A DNA stretch of 64,000 nucleotides from LD21 sp963715785 (GTDB taxonomy: Bacteria > Bacteroidota > Bacteroidia > Bacteroidales > VadinHA17), in NCBI GenBank assembly GCA_963715785.1, contig OY970276.1, positions 4,526,001 to 4,590,000 on the forward strand. Reading direction: 5' to 3'. The position numbers and the translations under genes were made by a program. This document shows, piece after piece, positions 52,291-62,200 of the stretch. The notes under the pieces were generated by a model. It had not been told where the DNA came from, made no database searches, and saw only the letters and a program-made list of their open reading frames with translations. The number at the start of each line of letters is the position of its first letter. Positions within the stretch are counted from its first letter, which is position 1.

Positions 52291-54747
52291 TCAACCCATC
52301 AGAAGCTTCCCGACCTGAAATACTGTAAATGATAAAAGCCAGGCTATTCCTGTGGTATACAGGACTGTGAATGCTGCCCATTTCCAGCTGCCTGATTCTC
52401 TTCTTATTGCAGCTACCACTCCTACACACGGAAAATAAGTCAGAATAAAAAGCATGAAGGAGAATGCTATAAGAGGAGTGAAAACAGTTTTACCAGCCTT
52501 ATCCGTCTGGGTCCTGATCTTCTCTACCAGTGATTGTGATCCTGATTGATTGTCAGCCTGGAATATCACTCCTAATGTGCTTACAACAACTTCCTTTGCT
52601 GCCAGACCTGAAAGTATGCTGACGCTCAGATGCCAGTCAAATCCCAGGGGTTTCATTACCGGCTCAATGGAACGTCCGATAATTCCCATAAATGATTTGG
52701 TATGCGTCTCAGCTTTCTGCTCGATTGAGAGCTTGTTTATCGACTCGGATTTTTTTTCTGCGGAAAGAGCTGATCGCTGTATACCTGAGATCTCAGCCTG
52801 GTAATCTTTTGACAGATTCACAGACCTTGGAAAATTACTCAGGAACCAGACTATAATTGAGGCAACCAGTATTACTCCTCCTATTTTTTTAAAGTAGAGG
52901 TTCGTTCTGAATGTCACATGCTTCACTATGCTCCTGAAAGTCGGCACCCTGTACGGCGGCAGTTCCATAACAAACGGGATTTCTTCTGACCTGAAAAAGA
53001 CCCGCTTGAGGAATAATGCAGACAATATTGCGAATAATGCGCCCAGCATATACAATAAAAACAGGACAGAGCCCTGATTCTTAGGGAAGAATGCACTTAT
53101 GAACAGAATATATACCGGAAGCCTGGCACTGCATGACATGAAAGGTGTGATGAGCATGGTTATAAGCCTGTCTCTGCGGCTTTCAATGATCCTTGTGGCC
53201 ATTATTGCCGGTACATTGCAGCCGAATCCCATAAAGAGAGGTATGAATGACTTGCCGTGCAATCCGATCTTATGCATTAGCCTGTCCATTATAAATACAG
53301 CCCTGGCCATATATCCGGTATCTTCCATAAAAGAAATAAAGAGGAAAAGAATTATAATATTTGGCAGAAAAACAATCACCCCACCCACTCCTCCTATCAG
53401 AGCTTCAGTTAAAAAATCTCTGACAATTCCCGGATTTAGAATATGAGAAATGAGATCTGCGAGCTGCCCGAAACCCATTTCCATCCAGTGTTTCGGATAT
53501 CCTCCGAGCTTGAAAGTGGTAAAAAAGGTCAGCCACATGAACAAGATGAAGAGAGGTATCCCGAGATACTTATTTGTGAGATAATTATCAATCAGCTTAG
53601 TCTTTCCCAGTTTTTCAACCTTGCTGATTTTCAAAGTTTCTTTCAGAGCACCCGAAATAAATCCGTAACGAAGGTCGGTAATGACTGTTTCCACCGGATC
53701 AGAAAACAGCTTTTCCAGTCTTTTATATTCCTTCCTGCCTATGTCGATGATCTCTGCTGAATTTACGCACCTGGTAATGCTATTTGAATATTCCTTATCA
53801 TTCTCGAGTAATTCAATCGCGAGATATCTTGCCGATACAATGTTTGTAAAGGCTCTGTTACCTTCAATTTTTATCCGTGACTGTATAGCGCAGACGGAGT
53901 TTTCGATTTCAGTGCCATAGTTGATATGTATATGCCGCACGACAGGCTCACGCACTTCATATACTTCTATTATCTTATCAAAAAGCTCTCTGATCCCTTT
54001 CCCCCTTGAACTGACAGTGGGTATCACCGGGACTCCCAGAAGTTTTCCCAGTGAAACATGATCGAGAATATTTCCTTTCTTCTCGAGCTCATCGTACATA
54101 TTGAGTGCAATGACGATCTGCACGCCCATATCTATCAGTTGTGATGTGAGATACAGATTTCTCTCGAGATTTGAAGCATCTACAATATTTACAACAATAT
54201 CAGGCTTGTTATCAAAAATATAATTTCTCAGATAGATTTCTTCAGGGGAATAGCTTTTTATCGAGTAGGTACCTGGCAGATCAACAATAGAAAATGAGTA
54301 GCCTGATTGTTTGTAAGTTGCTATTTTAGAGTCGACAGTGACACCCGCATAATTCCCTACCTTTTCCTTTGATCCGGATGCAAAGTTAAATAATGTTGTC
54401 TTTCCGGAATTGGGATTTCCAACCAGTGCCACCTGAATTTCCCGGGTTTTCGCTAACCAGGAGCCATTTTCATCTTCACTGAAAAGAACACCATTGGTGT
54501 ATGGAGCTTCTCCGGTTTTATTATCACGGTCAACTTCAATAAGCTGAGCTTCGCTGTTCCTCAGGGAGATGTGGTACCCCATTATACTGTACTCAATAGG
54601 ATCCCTTAGAGGTGCTTTTTTAATTACCTCTACCTTTTTCCCTACAACAAAACCCATTTCTGAAAGCCGCTGGCGGAACTGACCTCTTCCCTTAATCTTC
54701 AGAATTATCCCCTCGTCTCCCTCACTGAGATCATATAATGTCGTCAT
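52291..54747 (-). CDS. feoB: FeoA-FeoB fusion, ferrous iron transporter
   Basis: This 818-residue protein imports Fe(II) across the inner membrane. The first 73 or so residues are a FeoA SH3-like domain (RFLSEMGFVVGKKVEV-type: RQRLSEMGFVVG). A FeoB G domain follows with P-loop GNPNSGKT (110-117), DLPGTYS (G3) and the guanine-base loop LNMYDE. The membrane part carries two Gate regions with paired helices (MLITPFMSCSARLPVYILF; FIMDRLMHK) and CNVPAIMAT. Fused FeoA is common in Bacteroidota. FeoB activity normally depends on anaerobic Fe(II), fitting a low-oxygen lifestyle. A small palindrome TAGTAT-CA-ATACTA (54752-54765) lies just upstream of the start. Confidence 0.94.
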   Translation of the reverse strand: MTTLYDLSEGDEGIILKIKGRGQFRQRLSEMGFVVGKKVEVIKKAPLRDPIEYSIMGYHISLRNSEAQLIEVDRDNKTGEAPYTNGVLFSEDENGSWLAKTREIQVALVGNPNSGKTTLFNFASGSKEKVGNYAGVTVDSKIATYKQSGYSFSIVDLPGTYSIKSYSPEEIYLRNYIFDNKPDIVVNIVDASNLERNLYLTSQLIDMGVQIVIALNMYDELEKKGNILDHVSLGKLLGVPVIPTVSSRGKGIRELFDKIIEVYEVREPVVRHIHINYGTEIENSVCAIQSRIKIEGNRAFTNIVSARYLAIELLENDKEYSNSITRCVNSAEIIDIGRKEYKRLEKLFSDPVETVITDLRYGFISGALKETLKISKVEKLGKTKLIDNYLTNKYLGIPLFILFMWLTFFTTFKLGGYPKHWMEMGFGQLADLISHILNPGIVRDFLTEALIGGVGGVIVFLPNIIILFLFISFMEDTGYMARAVFIMDRLMHKIGLHGKSFIPLFMGFGCNVPAIMATRIIESRRDRLITMLITPFMSCSARLPVYILFISAFFPKNQGSVLFLLYMLGALFAILSALFLKRVFFRSEEIPFVMELPPYRVPTFRSIVKHVTFRTNLYFKKIGGVILVASIIVWFLSNFPRSVNLSKDYQAEISGIQRSALSAEKKSESINKLSIEQKAETHTKSFMGIIGRSIEPVMKPLGFDWHLSVSILSGLAAKEVVVSTLGVIFQADNQSGSQSLVEKIRTQTDKAGKTVFTPLIAFSFMLFILTYFPCVGVVAAIRRESGSWKWAAFTVLYTTGIAWLLSFTVFQVGKLLMG

Positions 54748-54854
54748 CGAATAGTATCAATACTAAATTAACCTTGAAGCGCTTTGATTGTTCAATAAAG
54801 CATCCTGCTGTTTTCCATTAAGGAGAACCTGGCCCTGCTGAAACGCTCCGTACT

Positions 54855-55475
54855 TTAATCAACCTTCAATTTAATCACAATTTTGCGGACAGGAGCGCTC
54901 TGCTCGTCCCTCAACCCCGGTCTGTGAGCATCATCGGGAAAGAAAATAAAGAATTCTGACGGAGTGGCTTTGAAATTAACCACATTGGAATACTTCATAA
55001 ATTCTATATCCCTGGCAGCATCATATGGGGTTATAATGGTACTTTCCGAAGCCAGCGGCACAATGTTAATTATCTCTTTCCCGCTAACAACATACTGAAT
55101 ATCAATGTATTTTCGGTGGGCTTCAAAATTAGTGGAATCTGCATTCTTGCTCATATATTCACTCACGGTTGCATAGAGATTATCTCCATCAATGTCATAT
55201 CGTTTCAGTTCCAGTTTTGAGAGGTCATTATTTTTTAAAAAATTAAAAGCTTTCTCCCATCTATCCTTGTTTTTAAAGAATGAAACTGCAAATTCCCTTT
55301 TGTTAACCGAAGGATCAGGTGCAATTTTCCATCCGTAGCTCCACTCTTTTTCATTGAACCATTTTTCCAGATTTTTTGAATTCCAGGTTGAAGGATCTTT
55401 GTCATCCCTGCTTTGTGCAAATCCTCCAAGACTTATCAATACCATAATAACAGTAATTAATTTTTTCATATCCAA
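54855..55475 (-). CDS. Exported YhcH/YjgK/YiaL-family protein
   Basis: This 206-residue protein has a signal peptide (ends GGFAQ, about residue 20). About 70 residues of charged, helical N-terminal extension precede the YhcH/YiaL cupin-like domain: AHRKYIDIQYVVSG, YDAARDIEFMKYSN and FFPDDAHRPG are conserved. Canonical members are cytoplasmic and act in sialic-acid or beta-galactoside metabolism, apparently binding sugar derivatives. An exported version is unusual and may act on periplasmic sugars. It is a single gene on the same strand as feoAB. Confidence 0.85.
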   Translation of the reverse strand: MDMKKLITVIMVLISLGGFAQSRDDKDPSTWNSKNLEKWFNEKEWSYGWKIAPDPSVNKREFAVSFFKNKDRWEKAFNFLKNNDLSKLELKRYDIDGDNLYATVSEYMSKNADSTNFEAHRKYIDIQYVVSGKEIINIVPLASESTIITPYDAARDIEFMKYSNVVNFKATPSEFFIFFPDDAHRPGLRDEQSAPVRKIVIKLKVD

Positions 55476-55601
55476 AGAGTTTTCCTGGCTGTAAAAATAG
55501 GAAAAAAAGCAGAGGATTCAAGCAAACGATGAAATCGTTCAAAAGCTTAAATCATGTATTCAAGTCTTAAAATAGGAATCTTAGAAGGCAAGAAATGAGT
55601 T

Positions 55602-58600
55602 TCAAATAAACTCACTTAACACTTTAAATAGTGCTTTTTTATCAAAAGGCTTTGAGATAAATCCTGAACACCCGCATTCAATAGCTTTTTCTCTGTCATC
55701 GGCGTATGCTGTTTGTGCAATAATGGGAACAGTGCTGTTTTTTTCGCGAATCAGGCGTACTGCAGTATAACCATCCATAACCGGCATTTTTATGTCCATT
55801 AATATCAGATCTACAACGGCTGCGGAATTAAATTTTTCCACTGCTTCCTTCCCGTTGCTGGCCTGGATTACCTCAGCATTTGAGCCTGCAAGAAAATATT
55901 TTATCAGCTTGAAGTTGCTTTCAACATCTTCCGCAATCAGAATCACCTTTTTCTCTGAGAATACGTAGCCGTAGGGAGCTTTCTTTGCCACCGGAGCCAC
56001 TACTGGCTCAACAGCTCTTTCATAAGGTATTGTAAAGCTGAACGTTGTACCTCTTTCGGGTTGAGATGAAAGCCACATCTTCCCTCCCATCATTTCAACG
56101 TAAGCCTTTGAAATAGACAGACCAAGTCCTGTTCCCTCATATAATCTTGATGATCCGTTCTGAACCTGGTAGAAACGGTCAAATATTTTTTCATGGAACT
56201 GAGGTGCGATTCCGATTCCAGTATCAGCAACTGAGAATTCAAGAAAATTATCTTTCAGACAATAGGCAAGCTTAACAGATCCTTTATCGGTGAATTTCAG
56301 AGCATTGCTGACAAGATTTGAAAGTATCTGTGTGAATTTCGTCCTGTCGGTTAAGATCAGTGCATTGGAGTCGGGTATGATGGTTTCCCATGACAGCTGA
56401 ATGTTTTTCTCGTTTGCTTTTGGCATGAACAGGCTGCAAAGCGATTTGAGCGTGTAATTCACATTCAGTTCACTTTTCACAATTTTTATAAGGTTAGCTT
56501 CGATGTTCGAGATATCAACTATATCTGTAATTATTGAGAGCAGATGGTTACTGCTCTGCATTATTACGTCGATATACGATTTTCTTGACTGAGAATCAAT
56601 ATCAGGTTCCCCAAGAAGAGCTGAAAACCCAACAATGGCATTCATGGGGGTCCTGATTTCATGAGAAATATTGTGTAAAAAAGCAGTTTTAAGCCTGTCA
56701 CCTTCTTCGGCTTTTTCCTTTGCTCTTATCAGTTCCTGCTCACTCTCTTTTCTTTCAGTAATATCCTGGAAGATCTCAAGCATTGCTTTTTTGCCTTCAT
56801 ACATCATACCTGTATGGATAATCTCAAATATTCTGTTGCCGAGAACTCCATGAGATTCATAAGCTTCTGTTTTTCCAATTGTTATACCACCGATTAAAGG
56901 ACAATCTGCACATTGCTTTTTATCGTCCCTATACAATTCCCAGCATTTTTGACCGATTGTTGCCTCTCCAAAAAGCTTAAGAAAATTGTCGCTCTGAAAT
57001 AGTATTTTCCCTGATTCGTCGACAATATCCATACCAAACGGGATAGTTTTAAGCAATGATTCATTGAAAGCATAACTTTGTTTAAGTTCTTCTTCGGCCT
57101 GTTTTCTTTCAGTTTTATCCAAATAGATACCCAATACTCCACTAATTTCTCCTTTCGCATTGAGTAGAGGTAATTTGCTTGTCAGAAGAGTTTTACTGGT
57201 ACCATCAGGGGTACTTTGTGACTCTTCAATCAGCAATTTGGAGAGGCCAGTTTCAATAACCTTTTGGTCATCACTACGATATTGATCAGCCTGATCACTC
57301 CACCCCATTTGGTAATCATCCTTTCCGACTATCTCAGTTGGATCTTTAAATCCTGAATCTTGTGCAAATACCTTATTACAACCCAGATAAACCAGGTTTT
57401 TGTTCTTCCAAAATACTCTTACTGGTATCGCATTAATAATTCCCTCAATCATCTTCTTTGATTCACGCAATGCTTCATGCGACCTTTCGCGTTCGGTGAT
57501 ATCCATGTCAACACCACGAAATCCCAATAGATTTCCGTCATTGTCGAGCATAGGAAAGCCACTTGTTGAAAGAATCACCTCTCTGCCATCCTTATGTAGA
57601 TTTGTGTTAATAAAGTTTTCAAAGCTTTTTTTTCTGACATAGTCAAGTAGGGCAATCTTTTTTAATTCTTCCCTTACCTCAGGCTTAAAAAAATCATAAA
57701 AATATTTTTTATTAACAATTTCTTCAGGTTCATATCCTATTATTTGTTTTACTGTCGGACTGGAATAGGTATATAAACCGTTTTTATCAACTTCCCAGAT
57801 CCATTCACCGGAGTGTTCGGATATTTGTTTAAATCTTAATTCGCTCTGTTTCAGAGCCTCATCTGACTTTTTACTTTCTGAAATATCATGAAGAACGCCA
57901 ATCACTTTGACCTGTTCACTTTCAGGCTCCATGGCAAGTTCTGCTTTTGAAAATACTGATCTTATTGACCCGTCAGTAAGCCGCTTTATCTTGAACTCCA
58001 AATCATATGGCTCATTATATTTCAATAGGCGGTCCAAGGCTTCATCAATCATAGGCCTGTATTCAGGCAGCGGAAATTTTTTTATTATTTCGTAAGGGAT
58101 ATAATGGTTTTCAGGGGCGAAGCCATAAATCCTCAGTGCTTCATCTGAACCCCATAATTCGCTGGAAGAAAGATCAAGTTCCCAGTTACCTACATGTGCT
58201 ATTGATTGCGCTTTCTGAAGCCTTTGTTCACTTTTAAATAATTCCTCCTCTGCAGCCTTTTTCTCCCTTATAAGTTTTAATTTCTTAATTGAATTATTTA
58301 TAGCCGGTCCAAGGCGTGCCAGGTTTTCCTTGAGGATATAATCATCGGCTCCTGATTTCATGCATTCTACTGCCACTTCCTCATTTATTGATCCGGTTAC
58401 AAGTATAAAGGGCGTAAGCGGACATAGCTCATTCCTTAACATGAGAGCAGTCATTCCGTCAAAACGGGGCATAGAATAATCGGAAATAATAATATCAGGA
58501 CATGCGGATTCGAGTGCATTGACATAATCTTCCTTATTATCAATGAGTTGTTTTGTAAACGGTACACTATTCTTTTCAATTTCATGCCATATTAATTCAG

Positions 58601-58649
58601 CATCAGATATAATATCTTCAACGAATAAAATTCTCAATGTCTTGTCCAT
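55602..58649 (-). CDS. Hybrid histidine kinase: REC-PAS-PAS-PAS-PAS-HisKA-HATPase-REC
   Basis: This 1015-residue cytoplasmic protein has no TM segment. An N-terminal receiver has phosphoacceptor Asp57 (IISDYSM). About four PAS domains with PAC motifs (about 145-640) follow; the last contains GQKCWELYRDDKKQCADCPL, a Cys-rich pattern that could bind a redox centre. HisKA has His663 (NISHEIRTP), HATPase has NLVSNALKFTDKG and DTGIGIAP, and a C-terminal receiver carries ILMDIKMPVMDG. It is probably a phosphorelay hub that takes input from its N-terminal REC. It lies 66 bp downstream of an Rcp1-like response regulator gene on the same strand. Confidence 0.9.
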   Translation of the reverse strand: MDKTLRILFVEDIISDAELIWHEIEKNSVPFTKQLIDNKEDYVNALESACPDIIISDYSMPRFDGMTALMLRNELCPLTPFILVTGSINEEVAVECMKSGADDYILKENLARLGPAINNSIKKLKLIREKKAAEEELFKSEQRLQKAQSIAHVGNWELDLSSSELWGSDEALRIYGFAPENHYIPYEIIKKFPLPEYRPMIDEALDRLLKYNEPYDLEFKIKRLTDGSIRSVFSKAELAMEPESEQVKVIGVLHDISESKKSDEALKQSELRFKQISEHSGEWIWEVDKNGLYTYSSPTVKQIIGYEPEEIVNKKYFYDFFKPEVREELKKIALLDYVRKKSFENFINTNLHKDGREVILSTSGFPMLDNDGNLLGFRGVDMDITERERSHEALRESKKMIEGIINAIPVRVFWKNKNLVYLGCNKVFAQDSGFKDPTEIVGKDDYQMGWSDQADQYRSDDQKVIETGLSKLLIEESQSTPDGTSKTLLTSKLPLLNAKGEISGVLGIYLDKTERKQAEEELKQSYAFNESLLKTIPFGMDIVDESGKILFQSDNFLKLFGEATIGQKCWELYRDDKKQCADCPLIGGITIGKTEAYESHGVLGNRIFEIIHTGMMYEGKKAMLEIFQDITERKESEQELIRAKEKAEEGDRLKTAFLHNISHEIRTPMNAIVGFSALLGEPDIDSQSRKSYIDVIMQSSNHLLSIITDIVDISNIEANLIKIVKSELNVNYTLKSLCSLFMPKANEKNIQLSWETIIPDSNALILTDRTKFTQILSNLVSNALKFTDKGSVKLAYCLKDNFLEFSVADTGIGIAPQFHEKIFDRFYQVQNGSSRLYEGTGLGLSISKAYVEMMGGKMWLSSQPERGTTFSFTIPYERAVEPVVAPVAKKAPYGYVFSEKKVILIAEDVESNFKLIKYFLAGSNAEVIQASNGKEAVEKFNSAAVVDLILMDIKMPVMDGYTAVRLIREKNSTVPIIAQTAYADDREKAIECGCSGFISKPFDKKALFKVLSEFI

Positions 58650-58714
58650 AAACGATATTAGTTATGTCCTGATTAGTAAATGCCATAATTTTTTCAAACG
58701 TTCTTTCCCGAAAG

Positions 58715-59158
58715 TTATTGTACCGGTTCATTTACGAGGAGCCAGTACAATCCAAGGCTGCTCATTGCATTCAAAAACTGGTCAAAATCAACAGGCTTAA
58801 CCACATAGCTGTTAACTCCAAGTTTATATGCCTCATGGATATCAGGTTCTTCTCTCGAGGAAGTCACAACTACAATCGGGATATTTGATGTCCTGTCATC
58901 TCCTTTAACAAGTTTAAGCACCTCGAGGCCGCTTACCTTTGGCAGCTTCAGATCGAGAAGCACTATTTTGGGAGGACTTGTGAAAGACCTGTTTGCAAAC
59001 TTTCCCCGGCAAAAGAAGAAATCGAGCGCGTCGGCTCCATCCCGGGCAATCAAAACATTATTTGCCAGATTATTCTTTTTCAATGCACGTAATGTAAGCT
59101 CTGCATCTCCCGGATTGTCTTCCACGATCAAAATTTCAATAGCATTTAAATCTTCCAT
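58715..59158 (-). CDS. Single-domain response regulator, Rcp1-like
   Basis: This 147-residue receiver domain has VEDNPGDAELTLRALKKN near the N-terminus, phosphoacceptor Asp69 (VLLDLKLP), a T/S switch VVVTSSREEPD and Lys in VVKPVDF. The DFFFCRGKFANR insertion is typical of the cyanobacterial Rcp1/phytochrome-linked group, which pairs with phytochrome-like kinases. It is the middle gene of three sensors on the minus strand (106 bp from the upstream kinase and 66 bp from the hybrid kinase). It is probably a shuttle between the two kinases. Confidence 0.9.
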   Translation of the reverse strand: MEDLNAIEILIVEDNPGDAELTLRALKKNNLANNVLIARDGADALDFFFCRGKFANRSFTSPPKIVLLDLKLPKVSGLEVLKLVKGDDRTSNIPIVVVTSSREEPDIHEAYKLGVNSYVVKPVDFDQFLNAMSSLGLYWLLVNEPVQ

Positions 59159-59263
59159 TTTATGAAGTTATTAGTATTGTTATTTACTAACCGATCAACT
59201 TAGCTTATATATTCATGCATCTGATATTGTATTATCTTAACTCAATCTTTTCTGATTTTTGAA

Positions 59264-62200
59264 CTAATTATTTCCTGCATTTTCAGCCGGAAGGCTGAAA
59301 TAAAATATGGCACCTTTGCCCTCTTCAGCTTCGGCCCACACATTACCTCCATGTTTCAGGATTATCCTTTGCACTATTGCAAGACCGACGCCGTTACCTT
59401 CAAACTCACTATTGCTATGCAGTCTTTGAAAAACCCCAAATAATTTGTGAATATACTTCATGTCGAATCCGACGCCATTATCCCTGATCATGTAAATAAT
59501 TTTATCCTTCTCTTTGGAGGATTTAATCATAATCGTAGATTGTCCCTTTTTTGACGAATACTTTATTGCGTTGGATATCAGATTAATCCATACTTGTCTG
59601 ATTAAATTTGAATCACCATATGCGTTATCGAGCTTTTTGATTGTCAGCTTAATCTTTTTCTTATCTGACTGGCCGGCTAAATCATCTGTGACCGATAATA
59701 CTATATTGCGCATATCGAGTAATAAGGGATTCAGATTACTCCTTCCAATTCTTGAAAAGTTAAGGAGATCATCAATAAGTTCTCCCATCTGTGTTGCACT
59801 TTTTGTGATGATTCCGCAAATTCTTTTCCCTTCATCATCCAGTATATTATTATATTCCTCTATCAGTATTTTGGTATACCCGTGAACTGATCTCAATGGA
59901 GCCCTCAGGTCGTGTGATACAGAATAGCTGAAAGCCTCAAGTTCATTATTCGCTGCTTCAAGCTGCTTAGTCCTTTGAATAACCCGCTGCTCCAGATCCC
60001 TATTATAGTTTTTGATCTGAAGCTCTGCTTTGCGGATACTGTCGATATCGGTATTGGAACCCAGCCATCTTATTATTCTGTGATCGGTATTTCTTATCGG
60101 CACAGCCCTCGTTTGAAACCAATGATAATTGCCATCACTTCTCCTGATCCTGAATTCGAGATCGAAACTGTCACCTGATTTAACTTTTTCATTCCAGACT
60201 GAAATAGCCCGCTCCCTGTCATCGGGATGTAGCTGATCCAGCCAGCCATATCCCAGCTGTCCCGATTCTTCTATGCCTGTATAATCCACCCATTGCCGGC
60301 TTAAATAATCACATGGCCCTTCAGGCTTGCATGTCCAGAAAAGCTGAGGCAGAGCTTCAAGCAGGTCGCGAAGCCGTTTTTCTTCATTTCTTAAAACCTC
60401 TTCAGCAAGTTTCAGTTCAGTAATATCATTAACCGTTGTCATGAAATAAAGGGGTTTTCCCTCATTATCATAACGAAGCGAAGTTGACACATCTGTCCAT
60501 ATAATTGCTCCGTCTTTTCTTATATATCTTTTAATAAACCTGGAGGAATCTGTTTCTCCATTCATATGTGCCCTGATTACGCTTTCGGTGATTTCAAAGT
60601 CATCGGGATGAGTAAAATCCTGCCATTTCAATTTTGAAATTTCTTCGCTGCTGTAGCCCATTATTCTGCAAAAGGCTTCATTAACCTGCAATCCTCCTGA
60701 AACAAGTGTAATGGATTTCCCCAACATTGAATGATCAAAAATATACTTGAATTTGTCCTCACTCTCCCGCAAAGCTTCCTCCATCTTCTTGCGCTCAGAA
60801 ATATCCTCAACTGTTCCATCAAAATACAGGATGTCTCCTTTTGCATCACGAATGGCGCTGGCATTTTCCCTGACGAAAACCGGATCTCCGTTTTTCTTCT
60901 TCCACACAGATTCCAATCCGGTTATTCTGCCCTCGGATTCCATAGTCTCTATAAATTTTGACCTGGAATAGCCAGGTTGATAGCCTTCCAGCTCCAGATT
61001 ACGCTGAGCCAGTTGTTCAAAAGAATCAAATCCCAGCATCCTTACCATAGCAGGATTAGCCATCAGAATCTCTCCATTCTGGGTGGTGCGGTATATACCT
61101 ATTGTAATATTTTCGTATAAGCTCCGGAATCTCTCTTCGCTGTTTCGCAGAGCTTGCTCTCCCGATTTACGTTCTGTAATATCATTGAAGTAAATAGCTA
61201 CATGTTTATTCTGGTGATCTTCAATCCTGGAAGCCCTTACTTCAAACCACCTGTTTAACGCTTTTGCCTCATTCTCAAAATGTATCGAATCACCTGTCAA
61301 TGCTACATTTCCGTAAATTTCAAACCAATATTCCTCATTGGAAGGAGCAAGTTCGCTAATAAGCTTCCCCTGAGCATTTTTCAATCCTGTCTGGCTTTCA
61401 AACGATTCATTAACTTCTATAAAACGATAATCAACAGGTTTTTGCATATCATCAAATACCATTTCAACCACACAAAACCCTTCAATCAATGAATTGAAGA
61501 AATTATGGTATCGTTCTTCGTTCACCTGAAGGGCTTCTTCTGCCAGCTTTCTTACTGTGATGTCAATTGAGAGTATAAATACACCTTCAGGCACCGGTTG
61601 GATTATCAGATCAAACCAGCCGGCTGAGCCGTCGGGATAAATAAACTTATTTTCCAGGTGCTGATATGTCCGCTGAACCATACAATCATCAATTACATGG
61701 AAAATCTCGGTTTCCTCAATACCTGGCCATGACTCCATATAAGTTTTGCCTATGAGCTGTTCTTTTGGGCAGCGGTTATGCACGTCTGCCGCGTCATTCA
61801 GATATATGTACCTCCAGTCATGACCAATGATCTGACATCCCTCCAACATATGATCGAGCGTTGTCGTGAAGCGTTCTTCGTTTTTACGGATAGCCTCCTT
61901 CATCAACCTGCTGTCGGTTTGGTTTTTAAGCTCAATCCTGTACATCCTGAGCTTCAGGTTTCTGATCCATAAGCCGAAAAGGGACATATTGATAATCAGA
62001 AGCAGTATGGAGATCAGAACGGAAATGTGAAAATAAACCTTCAGTGGTGCATCGAGCTCTGCCTTATCAGTTTTTGCCACCATATACCACGGAAACCCCG
62101 GAACCCTGGCAATATAGCCAACCACCGGGATATTTCTGTAATCCACTCCCTGAGTAACCCCTTCAAACCCGTTCACGGCTTTGGTGGCCAGAAGAGAGGG

